From positions 8,970,909 through 9,034,908 of the forward strand of contig JABACO010000003.1 of the NCBI GenBank assembly GCA_013339895.1: a DNA stretch of 64,000 nucleotides, given 5' to 3'. The position numbers and the translations under genes are program-made. This stretch comes from Ephydatia muelleri (taxonomy: Eukaryota > Porifera > Demospongiae > Spongillida > Spongillidae). A model generated the notes under the pieces. That model saw only the letters and a list, made by a program, of their open reading frames with translations. It did not search any database and had not been told where the DNA came from. Below, one piece after another: positions 48,456 through 60,271 of the stretch (positions are counted from its first letter, which is position 1; every line of letters begins with the position of its first letter).

Positions 48456-48857
48456 AATATCGGCCGCTTGTGATAACCGGAGACCAACCCCAATAAAGTG
48501 CATTGCACACAAATTGTGAGTCGCTTACCGTATACTAGGCTTGCCTTCAGCAGGTTGATGAGACTGATGTACTACATCACAAACGCATCCCCAAAATAAC
48601 ACAAACGTGATAAGCAAAGTCATGTACCTTTCCAGGCCACACTCACACAGGAACCCGCCAAAATTAGCCATCACGTGCAATGGCATACTCTAATTGGTGC
48701 ACTTTTAAATTTGGTTATAAATAGTAAATAACAACGATAACTGTGTATAACAGCACTAACCTATTGACAAGTAAGACTATCACCTATTTCTTGAACTGGC
48801 ATAAGAAATCTTTAATGTTACAACATTTACAAGCCTGCGTGAAATTGTAAAAAAGAG
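48456..48857. other. Intergenic
   Basis: No gene is seen. The sequence just precedes the THAP element. Confidence 0.4.
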
Positions 48858-49603
48858 TAGAGGTTGTGCAATGGGCGGAGCGAAGTGACGTTATTTGTGT
48901 TATCCGCGATTTTGAGTGTCAAAAGCAATAGTATGGGCAAGGCTTGTTGTGCAGTTGGATGCAGTAATCGTTTCATTAAAGGTTCGGGCGTTCATTTTTA
49001 GCGTTTTCCTCAAGATGAAGAACGTAAGTCCCAGTGGATAGCAGCAGTGGGGCGCAAAGATTGGATTCCAAATGAGTACTCGTGGATATGTAGCGTACAC
49101 TTCGTTTCGGGGGAATAGAGCAACAACCTCCTATCCCCTGATTATGTTCCTTCCTTATTTGAGCACATGAAGAGCCCTTTGAAGAGGAAGAGTGTGCATG
49201 ATATGAACAGATTCCACAGAACATTGGAGGTGATAAAAAGGAAGTTGGTAAAAAAAACATTGATGCTGCAGAGTCTTTGCTACAGCTATCGGAACCTGAG
49301 GCCAATTATTCCAATCTGCACTAACAATGCCTCTCTCATACGCAACATACGGGTCTTCAAGCGCACCAACCAGCTCCAATTTTACGTTGTAACGCTGTTT
49401 GGCAGTGTCATCAAGCTAATAGTAATACTCAGAGTACTTGGCCGTACTTTCTAGCTGCATTTAATCACACGAAATGGCTCAAACGGTTAGTCAGGAACCT
49501 CCAATCACTCTATTACGGATAGACACTTTTGACACTCAAAATGGCGCTTAGCAAAGGTTGCTATTTATTGAGGACGATTTATGACGCTATTGCACAACCT
49601 CTA
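48858..49603. mobile_element. THAP-containing TIR element, 746 bp
   Basis: Ends are inverted: TAGAGGTTGTGCAAT at 48858 and its complement ending at 49603. Further in, TTTGAGTGTCAAAAG (48911) is mirrored by CTTTTGACACTCAAAA (49525). If the outer TA is a target duplication, insertion was at TA. The interior holds a THAP finger and little else, so it is a deleted derivative of a THAP-type DNA transposon. P, ISL2EU and some Harbinger-like elements all use THAP, so superfamily is open. Confidence 0.75.
48933..49170 (+). pseudogene. THAP zinc-finger of the TIR element
   Basis: From ATG 48933 the frame gives MGKACCAVGCSNR, GSGVHF, RFPQDEERKSQWIAAVG, WICSVHF and YVPSLFEH. These provide the paired Cys, the later C-x2-H, the core Trp and the closing Pro-Leu-Phe box of a THAP domain, all in one frame. 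Two in-frame stops (after GVHF and after VSGE) interrupt it. A further ORF to 49454 on the same strand is basic at its start (KSPLKRKSVHDMNR) and may be the linker of the former transposase. Confidence 0.8.
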
Positions 49604-49689
49604 TACCATACTTTCCATATCATATTGTACTGTATATCCATGCCAAATTGAACAATAATGGTAAGAATAAAAATGGTACACATTAACAT

Positions 49690-50020
49690 TTCAAAATTGT
49701 AATGACACACACTTGCACGTATATGTCCACACGCTCGCGGACACACACACTAGCACATACACGCAGATGTCCACGCACACGCATAAACACACAACACACA
49801 GACGGACACACAGTCGCACGTACACAAATGACAGATGTCCACACACACGCATACAGACAGATGTCCACACACACGTATACACAGACAGATGTCCACACAC
49901 ACGCATATGCACAGACACACACACACAGACAGATGTCCACACAGACAGATGTCCACACACACATATACACACAGACAGATGTCCACACACACATATACAC
50001 ACAGGCAGATGTCCATCAGT
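49690..50020. repeat. CA-rich minisatellite with AGACAGATGTCC unit
   Basis: Units of about 26-40 bp, each AGACAGATGTCC followed by CACACACACG/ATATACAC, are repeated about eight times. Long His-Thr or Val-Cys frames are artefacts. Confidence 0.9.
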
Positions 50021-51400
50021 ATAGAATTCCGACTTCGGCATTGAGCGTGTCAAGTTCGGTTTGTACTGACTGTCGCATGCTAAGTACTAAAGGCAAGCGC
50101 CAGCTCCTTAGTAATTAGATGCTTATGAACGCTTATACAAGAATTGATAACTCGCAGACAAATATACACACAAGAATATGTGAAACATGAATATACATGG
50201 TGGTATGATATAAATATACTTACGGGGGTATATTTTGTACACTTAATTGTGCCTATATAAACAGTGATGTATTTAACACTTGCGGATTCTTGAATATATG
50301 CCGTCTTATATTTCAAATATAGTACTCAGGCGTATATTTTGGCGTATTACCAAAAGTATACCGTATCGTATATCTAACTTTTTGCACTGTGTTGCATGGT
50401 TGTTTGTGTTACTACCATTCGTTCATTTTGGCTTCTACTCATCATTATTATTCTGCTTCTACTTTTCAATCAGTATCGGTGTAAGGACATCACAATCATT
50501 GCATGACACGATACATTGACTTTGGCTGCGTGATTCTTGTTTCATGTAGATCGTTGCTGTGAAGATGATGGTATTATCGCTTGGCCTTTCCTAATATTAT
50601 CATTCTATCGATTCTCATGTGGTGGGTGGCAGACATATAGTCACCTTTGCTGAGAACCTGAGAGTATCAGGAGATGGATGTCCACTGAAACAGAACCTGT
50701 GATTGAAGCCATACTGCTCAATCGTTTCGCTGATGTACATGTACTGTAAATGCACTCACCATGCCACATGTGCTCATGCACTGTTACAATTCAAAACTTT
50801 TGTATTCATTATGTATACTGCAGGAATTTGTATCACATCTTGTAATTTATTGAATGCAAGATGTGTATGTATAGTGAAGTGATAGTTTGAGTAAAAATAC
50901 TTGAACATTACTGCTATCATGGTGGTACATTTAGTTGAGTTTGTAACAGTGTAGTAAAAGATGAATATGTATTTTCTATTATATTGCACAGGCTAGACAT
51001 AAATATTCAGGCCGTATAAACCAGTTAAGCCAGATGCATGTCGGCCATTATTTGTCCGGGTCGAAAATAAAATATGTGCTAATAATGTTGCATGAAAAGT
51101 GTGCCCATAATTGGTCCGATAATTACATTTATATTTGTATGCACATAATTGTAGTTAATATGTCACCATTAATGTATGTACATATACTTATGTGGTAACC
51201 CTTACACCCACATAAATTATTCACCTCCATATTGTAGCCTATACAGTATAAAGGACTAGAGCTGAAATTGCTCAGATACGTTTACAGCACTTCCATTTAA
51301 GCTGACAGCCAAACTGGATACTAAATATGTATGGTTTTGTGACATTTTGATGAAATGCCATTTGCTTACTAATAAGTCTGTCTTATTTTATTACTGGATG
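50021..51400. other. About 1.4 kb without a recognisable gene
   Basis: AT-rich with TATA-like and TATAC words. ORFs such as 50280-50519 are hydrophobic by composition only. Confidence 0.4.
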
Positions 51401-51591
51401 AGCTAGAAACTGTCGATCCCTCGTCAGAAAATTATCAAACGACAAGAGGAGCAAACACATCTTTAAGGCTATCCCTTTGTTTAACCCAATAGCTAAATGT
51501 TACGATTGTCTACATGGGGAAGTTGCAATGATCTTAGGATGTATCAAGCCCAAATTAAAATGGGAGAACTTTGGTAATGGTGCATTTAGTT
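51401..51591. repeat. Inverted segment copy, left
   Basis: Reverse complement of 54652-54838 with moderate divergence. Shared words include CTAGAAACTGTC, AGAGGAGCAAACACATC, GATCTTAGGATGTATCAAGC and GGTAATGGTGCATTTAGT. The pair flanks about 3 kb containing the recombinase scrap and two TM2-like copies. Confidence 0.85.
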
Positions 51592-51714
51592 GCTGTTGCT
51601 GTTAAGACACATAACATGTACATGTTTGGGTATGAGAATTTGTACATGTACTTCACTCACTTGTTTTAATCCAAAATGTTTCCCAGTAGAGTATTAGTAA
51701 ATAATAACATGTGT

Positions 51715-51786
51715 TTTAATGCACACACACACATACACACACAAATACAAACACAGCATGCACACCCAGTCACAGTTGCACACACC

Positions 51787-51823
<37 letters not shown>

Positions 51824-51990
51824 AAGCAGACTGTTCACCCTGTGTTGCACACGAGCCTCATCAATTACAAAGACAACAAGGTAGCTTGTGCACTGAGCAT
51901 ATTTCTGAATGGCGAATGAAAGCTAACATGATCTTTCATTAATGCTTTCAGCTGAGACACGATCATTGCTATGCATGTACTCCATTCCTG
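51715..51990. repeat. Direct segment copy, left
   Basis: Matches 55262-55550 in the same orientation: a CA-rich part with AACACAGCATGCA and CACCCAGTCACA, then TTGTAATTGATGAGG-type sequence (here in reverse complement form, CATCAATTACAAAG), then AAAGCTAAC.TGATCTTT and GCTTTCA.CTGAGACA. The middle part is flipped between copies. Confidence 0.65.
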
Positions 51991-52049
51991 GTTAAGCAAG
52001 TCATCGAACACAAAGGGCAAAACACTCAGAATGGAGGCCTATATGGGAT

Positions 52050-52300
52050 GGTGTGGCTGTTGAGCCACTCGGCACCACTCTTCCACTACAGCAATGGGAT
52101 GGGACTCACAAACAAGTTCTTCTGTTCAACCTCCCTGTACACCAGATAGAGCAATATGGTTTCAATACACACGGTTTACATATTGATGATGCAACCACTG
52201 CTGCCAGGGCAGGCCTTCCTTCTGACACCATTCAGAAGCTGGTCAGATAGAGAAGCTCAGCATACAAGACATGCACCCGTCACTGCCTGACTCACCCATC
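52050..52300 (+). mobile_element. Tyrosine-recombinase scrap (Crypton- or DIRS-like fossil)
   Basis: The plus strand shows the C-terminal part of a tyrosine recombinase: IEQYGFNTHGLHIDDATTAA then RAGLPSDTIQKLV, the pattern around the catalytic helix of Crypton and DIRS-type enzymes. It is a short, old and broken fragment with a few breaks; nothing else of the element remains recognisable, so Crypton and DIRS cannot be told apart. Confidence 0.5.
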
Positions 52301-53439
52301 AGACACCAGTACCATGGCTGCTGCCCAGTAACTTATATCCACTTGTATGTACCCATATCCAACTGATGTATTGTATTCCCACAAGCCTGAAACTATCCTA
52401 ATCTCCAACCATATTTGGGGTTTCACTTGGGTGACATCCTTTATGCTTCTACCCTGGGACAGCCACCAAACCATGTCCAGAATCTCGGTTTAGGATACAG
52501 GCCGACCCAATTGACCAGCATCACCCCTTTGTCCCTGTAGGCTCAGCAGAATAAGACACAGCTGCTACATGCCTGACTGTGGCAGTCACCTGCCCTGGGT
52601 ATGGGTCGAACTCAACCACGAACCTCAGCATGCAGATAGGCAATGTGCAAGGGGTAGGTATGGATACTGCAGCATGTAAGAACAGTTAGATTGCATTAGT
52701 GCTGGTTTACACACTTTGCATGTGTATAAGTTGTGTATATGGACCTGTACAATTCAGATTGAGCACAACCTTTTGCATACACACATGCACATACACTAGC
52801 GGCACAATATTATAACACTCTCTAATAATCGTATGTACGATATGTTCCTTAGAACCTGTTCTCAACACAAATAAAATTTCTAATCAATCAAACAGCTCAC
52901 GAAGCACTGATTCTATTCTCAATTTATCTACCTTAGACTTCTGTGTTACTCCGAATCATTGCATGTGTTTCACAAGCACTGTATAAGGATTCCACTTGTC
53001 ATTTGACTAGTTCTCTGTACATAACATCGAGTCCTCCCTTGAGACAGACTACACTCTACAGAAATACATACAGTGTCCCATACGATTGGTTATCTGTACA
53101 TACATTGCAAAAACACACAGTTGGTATACAGTACATATAAGGATAACACTACGCAATACGACATACATAAGGATTGTTCCTACCAGAAAGAGTTTAACAA
53201 ATATTGCTGTATTTTGGCATAACGTTATCTTCATTCTTTAAGCCTTGCCCACACACCTATTACTTCCTCGTTTGCAGTTACTTTGGTCACTTGTTTCAGC
53301 TTACACAGACTCATGAACATGCCCTCGTGTTGGCTCACACACTCATATGTTCGTGCACATGTTGCGTAAATGGGGACCTGTACAAACTATATTATTGCAT
53401 CAATCTCTTCAATTGAACAGCTTATTGCATATTCTTGTG
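52301..53439. other. About 1.1 kb without a recognisable gene
   Basis: No motif is seen; ORFs at 52943, 53049 and 53204 look random. Confidence 0.4.
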
Positions 53440-53716
53440 CACAACACATGCACAGTACACACAGCTGGTCTTAATGGATCATGTGCACTAACTATAAATA
53501 CATCAACTGTTCCAATCAGAAGTGTGTGTGCAGTGACTGCTTCTATGCCACAAACTCATACAAATCATGTGCATTCTAGAGATGTTGGAAGTATGACAAA
53601 ACAACCCTGACCTGTATGACCTGAGGAAGGACCAAAGAACAGATTTAATTTCCTTTCTCCTTGTTCCTCTCAGCTCTTGGAGCTGCTAAATTCTATGTTG
53701 AAAGATATGAATTAGG
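53440..53716 (+). pseudogene. Cys-rich / TM2-like gene, copy 2
   Basis: Related to 47058-47312. It retains AGLNGSCALTINTST, then in another frame CSDCFYATNSYKSCA, and further on the helix region LLVPLSSWSC-type frame with GAAKFYVERYELG-like sequence before a donor (GAATTAG/GTAAGA, last base 53716). Frame changes show decay. It lies only about 200 bp upstream of copy 3 in the same orientation. Confidence 0.5.
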
Positions 53717-53911
53717 TAAGATATACGCTGATGGCCTGGACTCTTACATGCATTAATCTATTAACCCAATTGCAGTACTATTCCGAATAGAATTAGATTT
53801 AAGTTTAGTAATAAAACTACTTCTGATCAATACTTGCTTTGAGGTTAAGTGTATTACATTTCTTAGAATTCAGTTGCACCTACAACCATTTCTTACAATG
53901 GTATGGTTAAA

Positions 53912-54190
53912 AAGTGTCTGTTACCCAGCTGGCCTTAATGAATCATGTGTAACAACTGAATGCATTAACTGTTCCAATCAGAATTGTGTGTGCAGTGACT
54001 GCTTCTACGCCACAAACTCATACAAATCATGTGCATGCCATGCAGATATGTTTGGAGTATGACAAGACAACCCAAACCAGTAATGACCCGAGGAAAGACC
54101 AAAAGACAGCTTTCCTTCTCTCCTTGTTTCTGTCAGCTCTTGGAGCTGCTAGTTTATATATTGAACAAAATGACTTAAAAACTGGCTCTT
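53912..54190 (+). pseudogene. Cys-rich / TM2-like gene, copy 3
   Basis: This copy keeps the best Cys-rich part: CYPAGLNESCVTTECINCSN and CVCSDCFYATNSYKSCAC, then a stop; in the next frame EYDKTTQTSNDPRKDQKTAF and LLSLFLSALGAASLYIEQND. The donor present in copies 1 and 2 is lost (reads DLKTGS and stop). Comparing the three copies suggests a Cys-rich extracellular domain with CxC and CxxC pairs ahead of a TM2-type helix hairpin. No intact copy is in the window, so the family assignment is tentative. Confidence 0.5.
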
Positions 54191-54651
54191 AAAGTGGGTC
54201 AACCTCAACTGGCTTTATGTATTGTGCAACAACTCAATGTAACATGGAACTGGCGCTATGCGCAAACGGCCTTTTTTTACAGTGCAGCTCAATGACTTCC
54301 CAAAGAAATCCTCCATTTTACCATTCTCAATAGTGTAAAGAAATAGCCCTGACTAAGGCAATCCCCAATCTCAAGTGATCATCAAAAGCAGTGAATAGTA
54401 CGTGATGGCTCAGGTGTAGGCATTGGTACTAATCACGGCTGAGGGAAGGTAACAATTATTGGTCCACTGCATATTGCAGTGCATCATAGGGGCGTGGCTC
54501 TTTCATGTCCATTGCTAAATGATGCATTACGACTCATTCTATGATTTACTAATACTCTTAGGGAAAACATATTAGAATCGAATTGGAAAAATTAGGCGAT
54601 GTACAAACTTTAATCTCATATCCAGTCATCTACTTTTTATCAATATGGGTT
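54191..54651. other. Intergenic
   Basis: No gene is seen between copy 3 and the inverted segment copy. Confidence 0.4.
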
Positions 54652-54838
54652 TAACTAAATGCACCATTGCCAAAGTTTCTACCATTTTAATTGGGCTTGA
54701 TACATCCTAAGATCATTGCAACTTCCCCAGACAAAAAACATTAGCTATTGGGTCAAACATAGGGGTAGCCTCAAAGATGTGTTTGCTCCTCTTGTCGTTC
54801 GATTTTTCTGACGAGGGATGGACAGTTTCTAGCTACTA
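54652..54838. repeat. Inverted segment copy, right
   Basis: Mate of 51401-51591. It is followed at 54840-54892 by a purine-rich GGGGAGG stretch. Confidence 0.85.
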
Positions 54839-54892
54839 GAGGAGGGAGAGACCACTGGGGAAGAGGGGGAGGGGCATGGGCGGGGGGAGATT

Positions 54893-55261
54893 TGTACTAA
54901 TGTACACATCTTAATATCATTCATGCAGATATAAATTACATTACTATTCTAGCAGGTTGCCTATCTAGTAAATAAAGCAATTAAATGTTTTGTGAAATGT
55001 ACTATAACTAGGTATATACCTTCAGTTGGTGCCTTCAGATGCATTTCATTTATCCATACAGAAGCTAGTATCCATATGGTGCCAAGGTGCCAAAAAACAT
55101 AGTTCAAGTGTGTAAAAGTTGAGATGGGTGCAATTTGACGCTGCAGGCGCCTTTGGCACCACCCCTAAACCACAAGGATCTTCCTTATGAGTGTAGTTCT
55201 TTAGTAGCATTCTAAGAATGTGAAATATGCATGTGAGTGCAACTGAAACTAAATTATTTTA
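54893..55261. other. Intergenic
   Basis: No gene is seen. Confidence 0.4.
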
Positions 55262-55550
55262 AAGAAATAACACACACAAACACAAACGCAGCATGCAAAC
55301 CCATTCAACACTTACATACATACAAACACAAACACAGCACACCCAGTCACACTTACACATACACACATACAAGCACTTTGTAATTGATGAGGTTCACCAC
55401 TGTATGACACAGTGGTGAACAGCACTGTGAATCCTTTGTCACTCAGTGAAGCTACCAAAAAAAGAAATGCTTTTAGCACACAAAAGCTAACCTGATCTTT
55501 TATTATTGCTTTCAACTGAGACATGCAACATGCACATACGTGTACAGGTC
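55262..55550. repeat. Direct segment copy, right
   Basis: Mate of 51715-51990. A short inverted repeat, TTCACCACTGT and ACAGTGGTGAA (55392-55420), sits in its middle. Confidence 0.65.
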
Positions 55551-56817
55551 ACTGCTCGGTGTGTTTAAGCAGTTGGCATCTTAAATTGCACATCAGTAGT
55601 GAGTAGGAAGTGCGTACAGAGCGTACCTGTACATTTTAGCTGTTTGGGAGGTGGCCCCCCCACACACATACATTTTAGCCCCCCTCCACACTTTGAGGGT
55701 TAATGCTCTTCTGCCTTGTGGACGGGAATGTGCTTCCTACACTCAAAGACCTTCCCATAGCAGCCAGTTGGTACTTTCATCTTGTCTCATTACCACAGTT
55801 CACAACTCAGCTGAGCATAATGTGGTTTACAAGGTGGTCTTGCCAGAATCATGCAGCCACCAATGTACTAGTGGAGTGATTATTATTATTTGCTTAGATT
55901 CAAACCATTTAAAAGCAGTGATGTCTTTTTGGAATTGAGTATTTCAGCTGTCAATTCGTTATATTTTGCCATTCGATGCTAAGGTGCACAGTGCATGATG
56001 ATATCACAGCTAAAATGAAAACAAAATTTTTGGAAGACTGTAGTAAGGACTGCATTTTAGTAAAGCCAGAACAGAGCAAGACTGTGTGTATGTGTGTGTG
56101 TATGTGTGTGTGTATGTGTGTGTGTGTGTGTGTCACTGTGTATGTATGTGTCTGTATTTTATGTATTTATTTATTTTTCTTGAATGCATCTGAAAAGCAC
56201 AATCTTCCCACAATTGGTGTCTGTATGGTCCAACATGTTCACTATTTCCTAAACTATTTGCCCTCTTGCCCCTCTCCCTCCATCTCCACTTTAAATCATT
56301 TCTTCCACCACTAATATTATCAACATTCAACTTACTATAAAATGCACCTAGCATCATATTGAGTAATTGTGAACGTGCACCTAAGTATTCCCCATGTGTG
56401 CAGTTTGCATATTTTCAATCGTATTGTGGTGGTGTGACAAAGTATTATGCCCATTAAAATTGGGATTGGATTGATTAAAAAAGAACGTAAATCAGGTTGG
56501 AGAACAGTAATTGGTATATGGTATAGATAAATGTGCAATTGTCAAATAAATATACAATATATATTCTATTTCTGCTATTGTCAAATTTCCATCTTTTCCA
56601 GTACACTAACAGTTCTGCACCTTTCAAGTAACAAACATAACGGCAGTTCCATTTGAGAAAGGTTTCTGTTTTTGCCTTCTCTGTGTACATGCAAATGCCA
56701 AGACAGAAACAGAATGCAATCACATGTTGCAGAAAATAAGCATATTTTATAAGCATTAGTAAATACATCCATAAGCATACAACCATGTGCACACAAAATG
56801 CATATCCAGAATTGGAT
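55551..56817. other. About 1.3 kb without a recognisable gene
   Basis: A (GT)n microsatellite with GTAT variants lies at 56082-56155. The ORFs here show no motif. Confidence 0.45.
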
Positions 56818-57003
56818 GCGGTCATCTTGCTTTTTTTTTCAAATTGATATTTTAACTAATTTAGAATTTACAATAAATCAGTGTGATTATGATATATGTA
56901 CTTCGTAAAATTATACTATGAACCATTCTTAAACTACTATCATGACAAAAAATTTCTACCGCGCATAATTTATTCATAAAAGTATGTCATTGCGTCATTG
57001 CGT
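56818..57003. repeat. Dispersed repeat copy
   Basis: Same-orientation match to 60957-61140, sharing GGTCAT.TTGCTTTTT, TGATTATGATATATGTACTT and TCTACCGCGCATAA in order, with scattered differences. AT-rich with no ORF; a MITE is possible but inverted ends were not found. Confidence 0.8.
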
Positions 57004-57434
57004 ATCCAATTAATAACCGTGATAAGTGTGACAACTTTTTTTCACTACTGCAAATACGCTTCGGTCGTTACGCTTGCGCATGCACATTGTATCGCCTAAG
57101 TTTCCAGACCAAATCGTTATGAACCAATCCTCTTATGTCATGAACTGACTTAGCTTATGAGCCCTACAGAAAACGTAATACAACAGCAAGTGTGCGTACT
57201 AGTACTTCTGGGGCCCAGACCACATGATGCAACAGCCCACAATTTATTATGCAACAAAGCAGCATGCATTTTGTACGACACTTTCAACTACATGGGTGAG
57301 TTGTTTCAGGCTAATAACAATACCTTCCACACATATAAATGCCAAAACCAACTTCTCACAGATATAAGTGTTTTCCATGCATTCATGCGTACGCAGTAAT
57401 ACGCTAGCTCAAGCTCGATCGGTTTTCTGATTAA
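57004..57434. other. Intergenic
   Basis: No gene is seen. Confidence 0.4.
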
Positions 57435-58444
57435 TGCACAGGTCTTTCAGAGAGCTAGTTAAAAACAGGCGAAGCTATTGTTAATGGCCTGTGTGTAACA
57501 ATTGATGTGTGTGCCCCTGCATTGCTATTTTTGTGTGCCTCTGCTTTACTAGTTGTGTGTGTCTCTGCATTGCTTCTTGTGCATCAGTGTATTGCTAGTT
57601 GTGTGTGCCTCTGTATTGCTAGCTGTGTGTGCCTTTGCATTGCTAGTTGGGTGTGCCTCTGCATAGCTAGTTGTGCCTCAGGGCTCTGAAAGATGTGTCC
57701 TTTATTTTGGCAGTGGTGTGTGCCTCTACATTTCTAGTTGTGTGTGTCTCTGCATTGCTAGCTGTCTGTATCTCTGCATTAATAGTTGTGTGTGTGTGTC
57801 TGCAGTACTAGTGCTACTTGTGTTCAGTGCATTGCAAAAATGTGTGTCCTCCCTTCAGAAGTGATGTGTGCCTTTGCATATTCAGTTATGTGTGCCTCAA
57901 CATTGCAAGTTGTGTTTGCATCTACATTGCTAGTTGTGTGGAGTTGGGGGGGGGGGGGGGGGGGGGGGGGAGGGGGCCACATGTAGCATTGTCATTCAGA
58001 AGGTCAGACCAATGTTGTGTTCGCCTGTTTGTGGGGCATGCAGGGTGTCATTCAAGCCTGTATGGAGCATTCTTAGCCTTTGCATAGGTTAAACCCTCCA
58101 ATTACTTGGCTGATTATGGGTATAACAACAACCAATGCAGTGACACCAGAGTCACACATGCACAACTACATGTACACTGTAGGAATGCATAACTTGCAGT
58201 GCACAGGCACACATGAGATTGCATTGCTGAGGCACACACCACTACCGAAGGAAAGGACACATACCTTGCAATGCACTGCAGCACAACTAGCAATGCAGAG
58301 GCACACGCAACTAGCAATGCAGAGGCACACACAACTAGAGGCACACACAAATAGCAACGGAGAGGCACACACATCTACTGTTACACACAGGCCATTAAAA
58401 ATAGCCTCGCCTGTTGATAACTAGCTCTCTGAAAGACCTGTGCA
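57435..58444. mobile_element. Second TIR element with minisatellite arms, about 1 kb
   Basis: Ends are inverted: CAGGTCTTTCAGAGAGCTAG from 57439 and its complement ending at 58440, each bounded by TGCA (57435-57438, 58441-58444), possibly a 4-bp target duplication. The arms continue as matching sequence (GGCCTGTGTGTAACA) and then a minisatellite of about 24 bp, GTGTGTGCCTCTGCATTGCTA, about ten copies on the left and five inverted on the right. A block AAAGATGTGTCCTTT is mirrored by GGAAAGGACACAT. The centre has a 25-G run and about 200 bp of unique sequence with no gene. Confidence 0.8.
57946..57970 (+). repeat. Poly-G tract (25 G)
   Basis: Uninterrupted G run in the centre of the 57.4 kb element, followed by AGGGGG. 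Confidence 0.95.
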
Positions 58445-59148
58445 GCGTATGCACTAAATCGAAAACATGTCTAACAGAGAGAGTTGGTTTGGGCAAGCTT
58501 GCTTAGCAGTAGCCGTATTGGTGCCAATGATAGTTGTGCATACGCCACATCTGTAGTTGTACGTCAGTTACTTGGACAAACTAATGAAATTACAAGTACT
58601 AAATACGCATGGGCGATTTTTACAAATGATCCGGATCGTATGGGGTACATGCATTTGAACTCAACTGGTTGCAGTAAACCTTGTTGCATAGGCGGCGGAA
58701 GGTAAAATAAACCTGGGGTGGGAGCGGGCGGGAGGGGGGTATCGGAAATGTAGTGACCGCGGATATAAAACGGGGGGGGGGGGGGGGGGGGGGGGGGGCT
58801 GTTTCATTGCTGATTTTTTCCCCCTTCGATCTAATTTCATTATCGCGCGCTTTCGTTATACGGGTAGGTATAAAACAGCATGCACCCTCGATATAGGCAA
58901 ATTAATATATCAGATGCATGCCGAAAGTATTTAAACTACACGTATCTATTACGAAAATGCTTCAAAATATCTCTTCCTCTTCTCATTAGCTGCAATGAAG
59001 TCTTGGGCTACAGCGGTCAAATCGAGTTATCTCCTTGTGACAATGGAGTAAAAGAATGTTATTCAGTCTACTTTGAGTCGTAGTTGATCTCAAGTAGGTT
59101 TTCAACCTTCTTATAATGAAGAAAATAATATTTCTGCAGTAGCAGTTG
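58445..59148. other. Intergenic with 27-G tract
   Basis: 58772-58798 is an uninterrupted run of 27 G, preceded by G-rich sequence from 58711. ORF 58484-58705 has no known motif. Confidence 0.5.
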
Positions 59149-60271
59149 TTATCGGATGAAGATTACCACCTCGGAGATTGCACCTAATGTTAATGGTGTA
59201 GATGATAGTAATTCAGCAGTCGTTGAGATACTACTAACATTTTTAAAGTGCATGAATGAGGGCGTTGATATAAGATCTTTAATAAGATCGGGAAGCATAT
59301 TCAACTGCCTTTGTAATTTAACAGCATCTAGATCCCTTTTATAAAATTTAAGCAGGTCTTTGTCAACTTCTATTGAACCAGGTACGTCCCAATTATCGGC
59401 TTGTAGAAGAAGTCTTTCAATTGCAAGTGGTATCTTGAGAGAAGCTTGGTCTAATCTTCTCATTAATTCATTGACTACAATATCAATGACTTCAAAGTAT
59501 ATCTTCCTATAGTATTCTAGAGGAGTTTCAAATATATGAGGTTCACTGTCACTATCAATCCTTCTTGGTGGCCGCCTAGACGAGGGAGACATGGCGGATT
59601 TGTTAAGGATCGAGTTTGAATCGTTTAGACAGTTTTGATAAAACAAATTGTATGCCTCGTCTGTGCACTGCCTCTCCAAGCATCTATGTGCTACATTCAC
59701 TTGTCCTACAGCAATATGATATTGTGCTTTGAAGAAATGACACTTCTTCTGTTATAGCAAAAAGCAGATGGCTTTAACCTGAAACCAAAGTATAATTCAA
59801 GCTGTGTCATAACTCTTCCAGATCGTCTGCCATATAATCACCATGGCTAGTAGTGTTGATCTCTCTAAATGTATGAATTAAAGTTTCATAATTCTTCAGA
59901 AATGAGTCCAAAGCACCTGTACGAACTGTCCACCATGTATGACACAAAGGTCTAAGCCCTGGAAACTCAGGTGAGAAATCCCTTTGGCATAGATCAAATA
60001 CAAGAGAATGCTTTGAAGAGTATTTTATTAATTGTAACATTTCACCTACTAAACCCAGACAGGCTCTAACAATTACACATCATTTTGCTGCATCTTGTAA
60101 GCAAAGGTTCAGACTATGTGCAAAACAGTGCACCTGAAGTGCTGTTGGTTCTATCTGCCTAAGCTGTGTAGCAACCCCAGTTAAATGTCCGATCATCATC
60201 ATACCCCTGACCTCTGCACTGTGAAATAGACAATTAAGGAGCAGCATACTAAAAATCTGTGATTGCAGCAA
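59149..60271 (-). pseudogene. hAT transposase, ZMYM1-like, truncated
   Basis: Minus-strand parts in order: EVRGMMMIGHLTGVATQL, IEPTALQVHCFAHSLNLCLQD (60271-60080; the conserved His-Cys-x-x-His-Ser-Leu motif); LIKYSSKHSLVFD, FPGLRPLCHTWWTVRTGALD and FLKNYETLI (60063-59807); then PHIFETPLEYYRKIYFEVID and LERLLLQ-type helices (59700-59149). The order and wording are those of the TTF/ZMYM1-like branch of hAT. The N-terminal zinc finger, the middle part before PHIFETP and the C-terminal dimerisation domain are missing, and the frame changes between blocks. Confidence 0.75.

Noticed and set aside
49683-50118. His-Thr and Val-Cys-Met ORFs of up to 138 codons
   Set aside because: They are frames through the AGACAGATGTCC/CA minisatellite.
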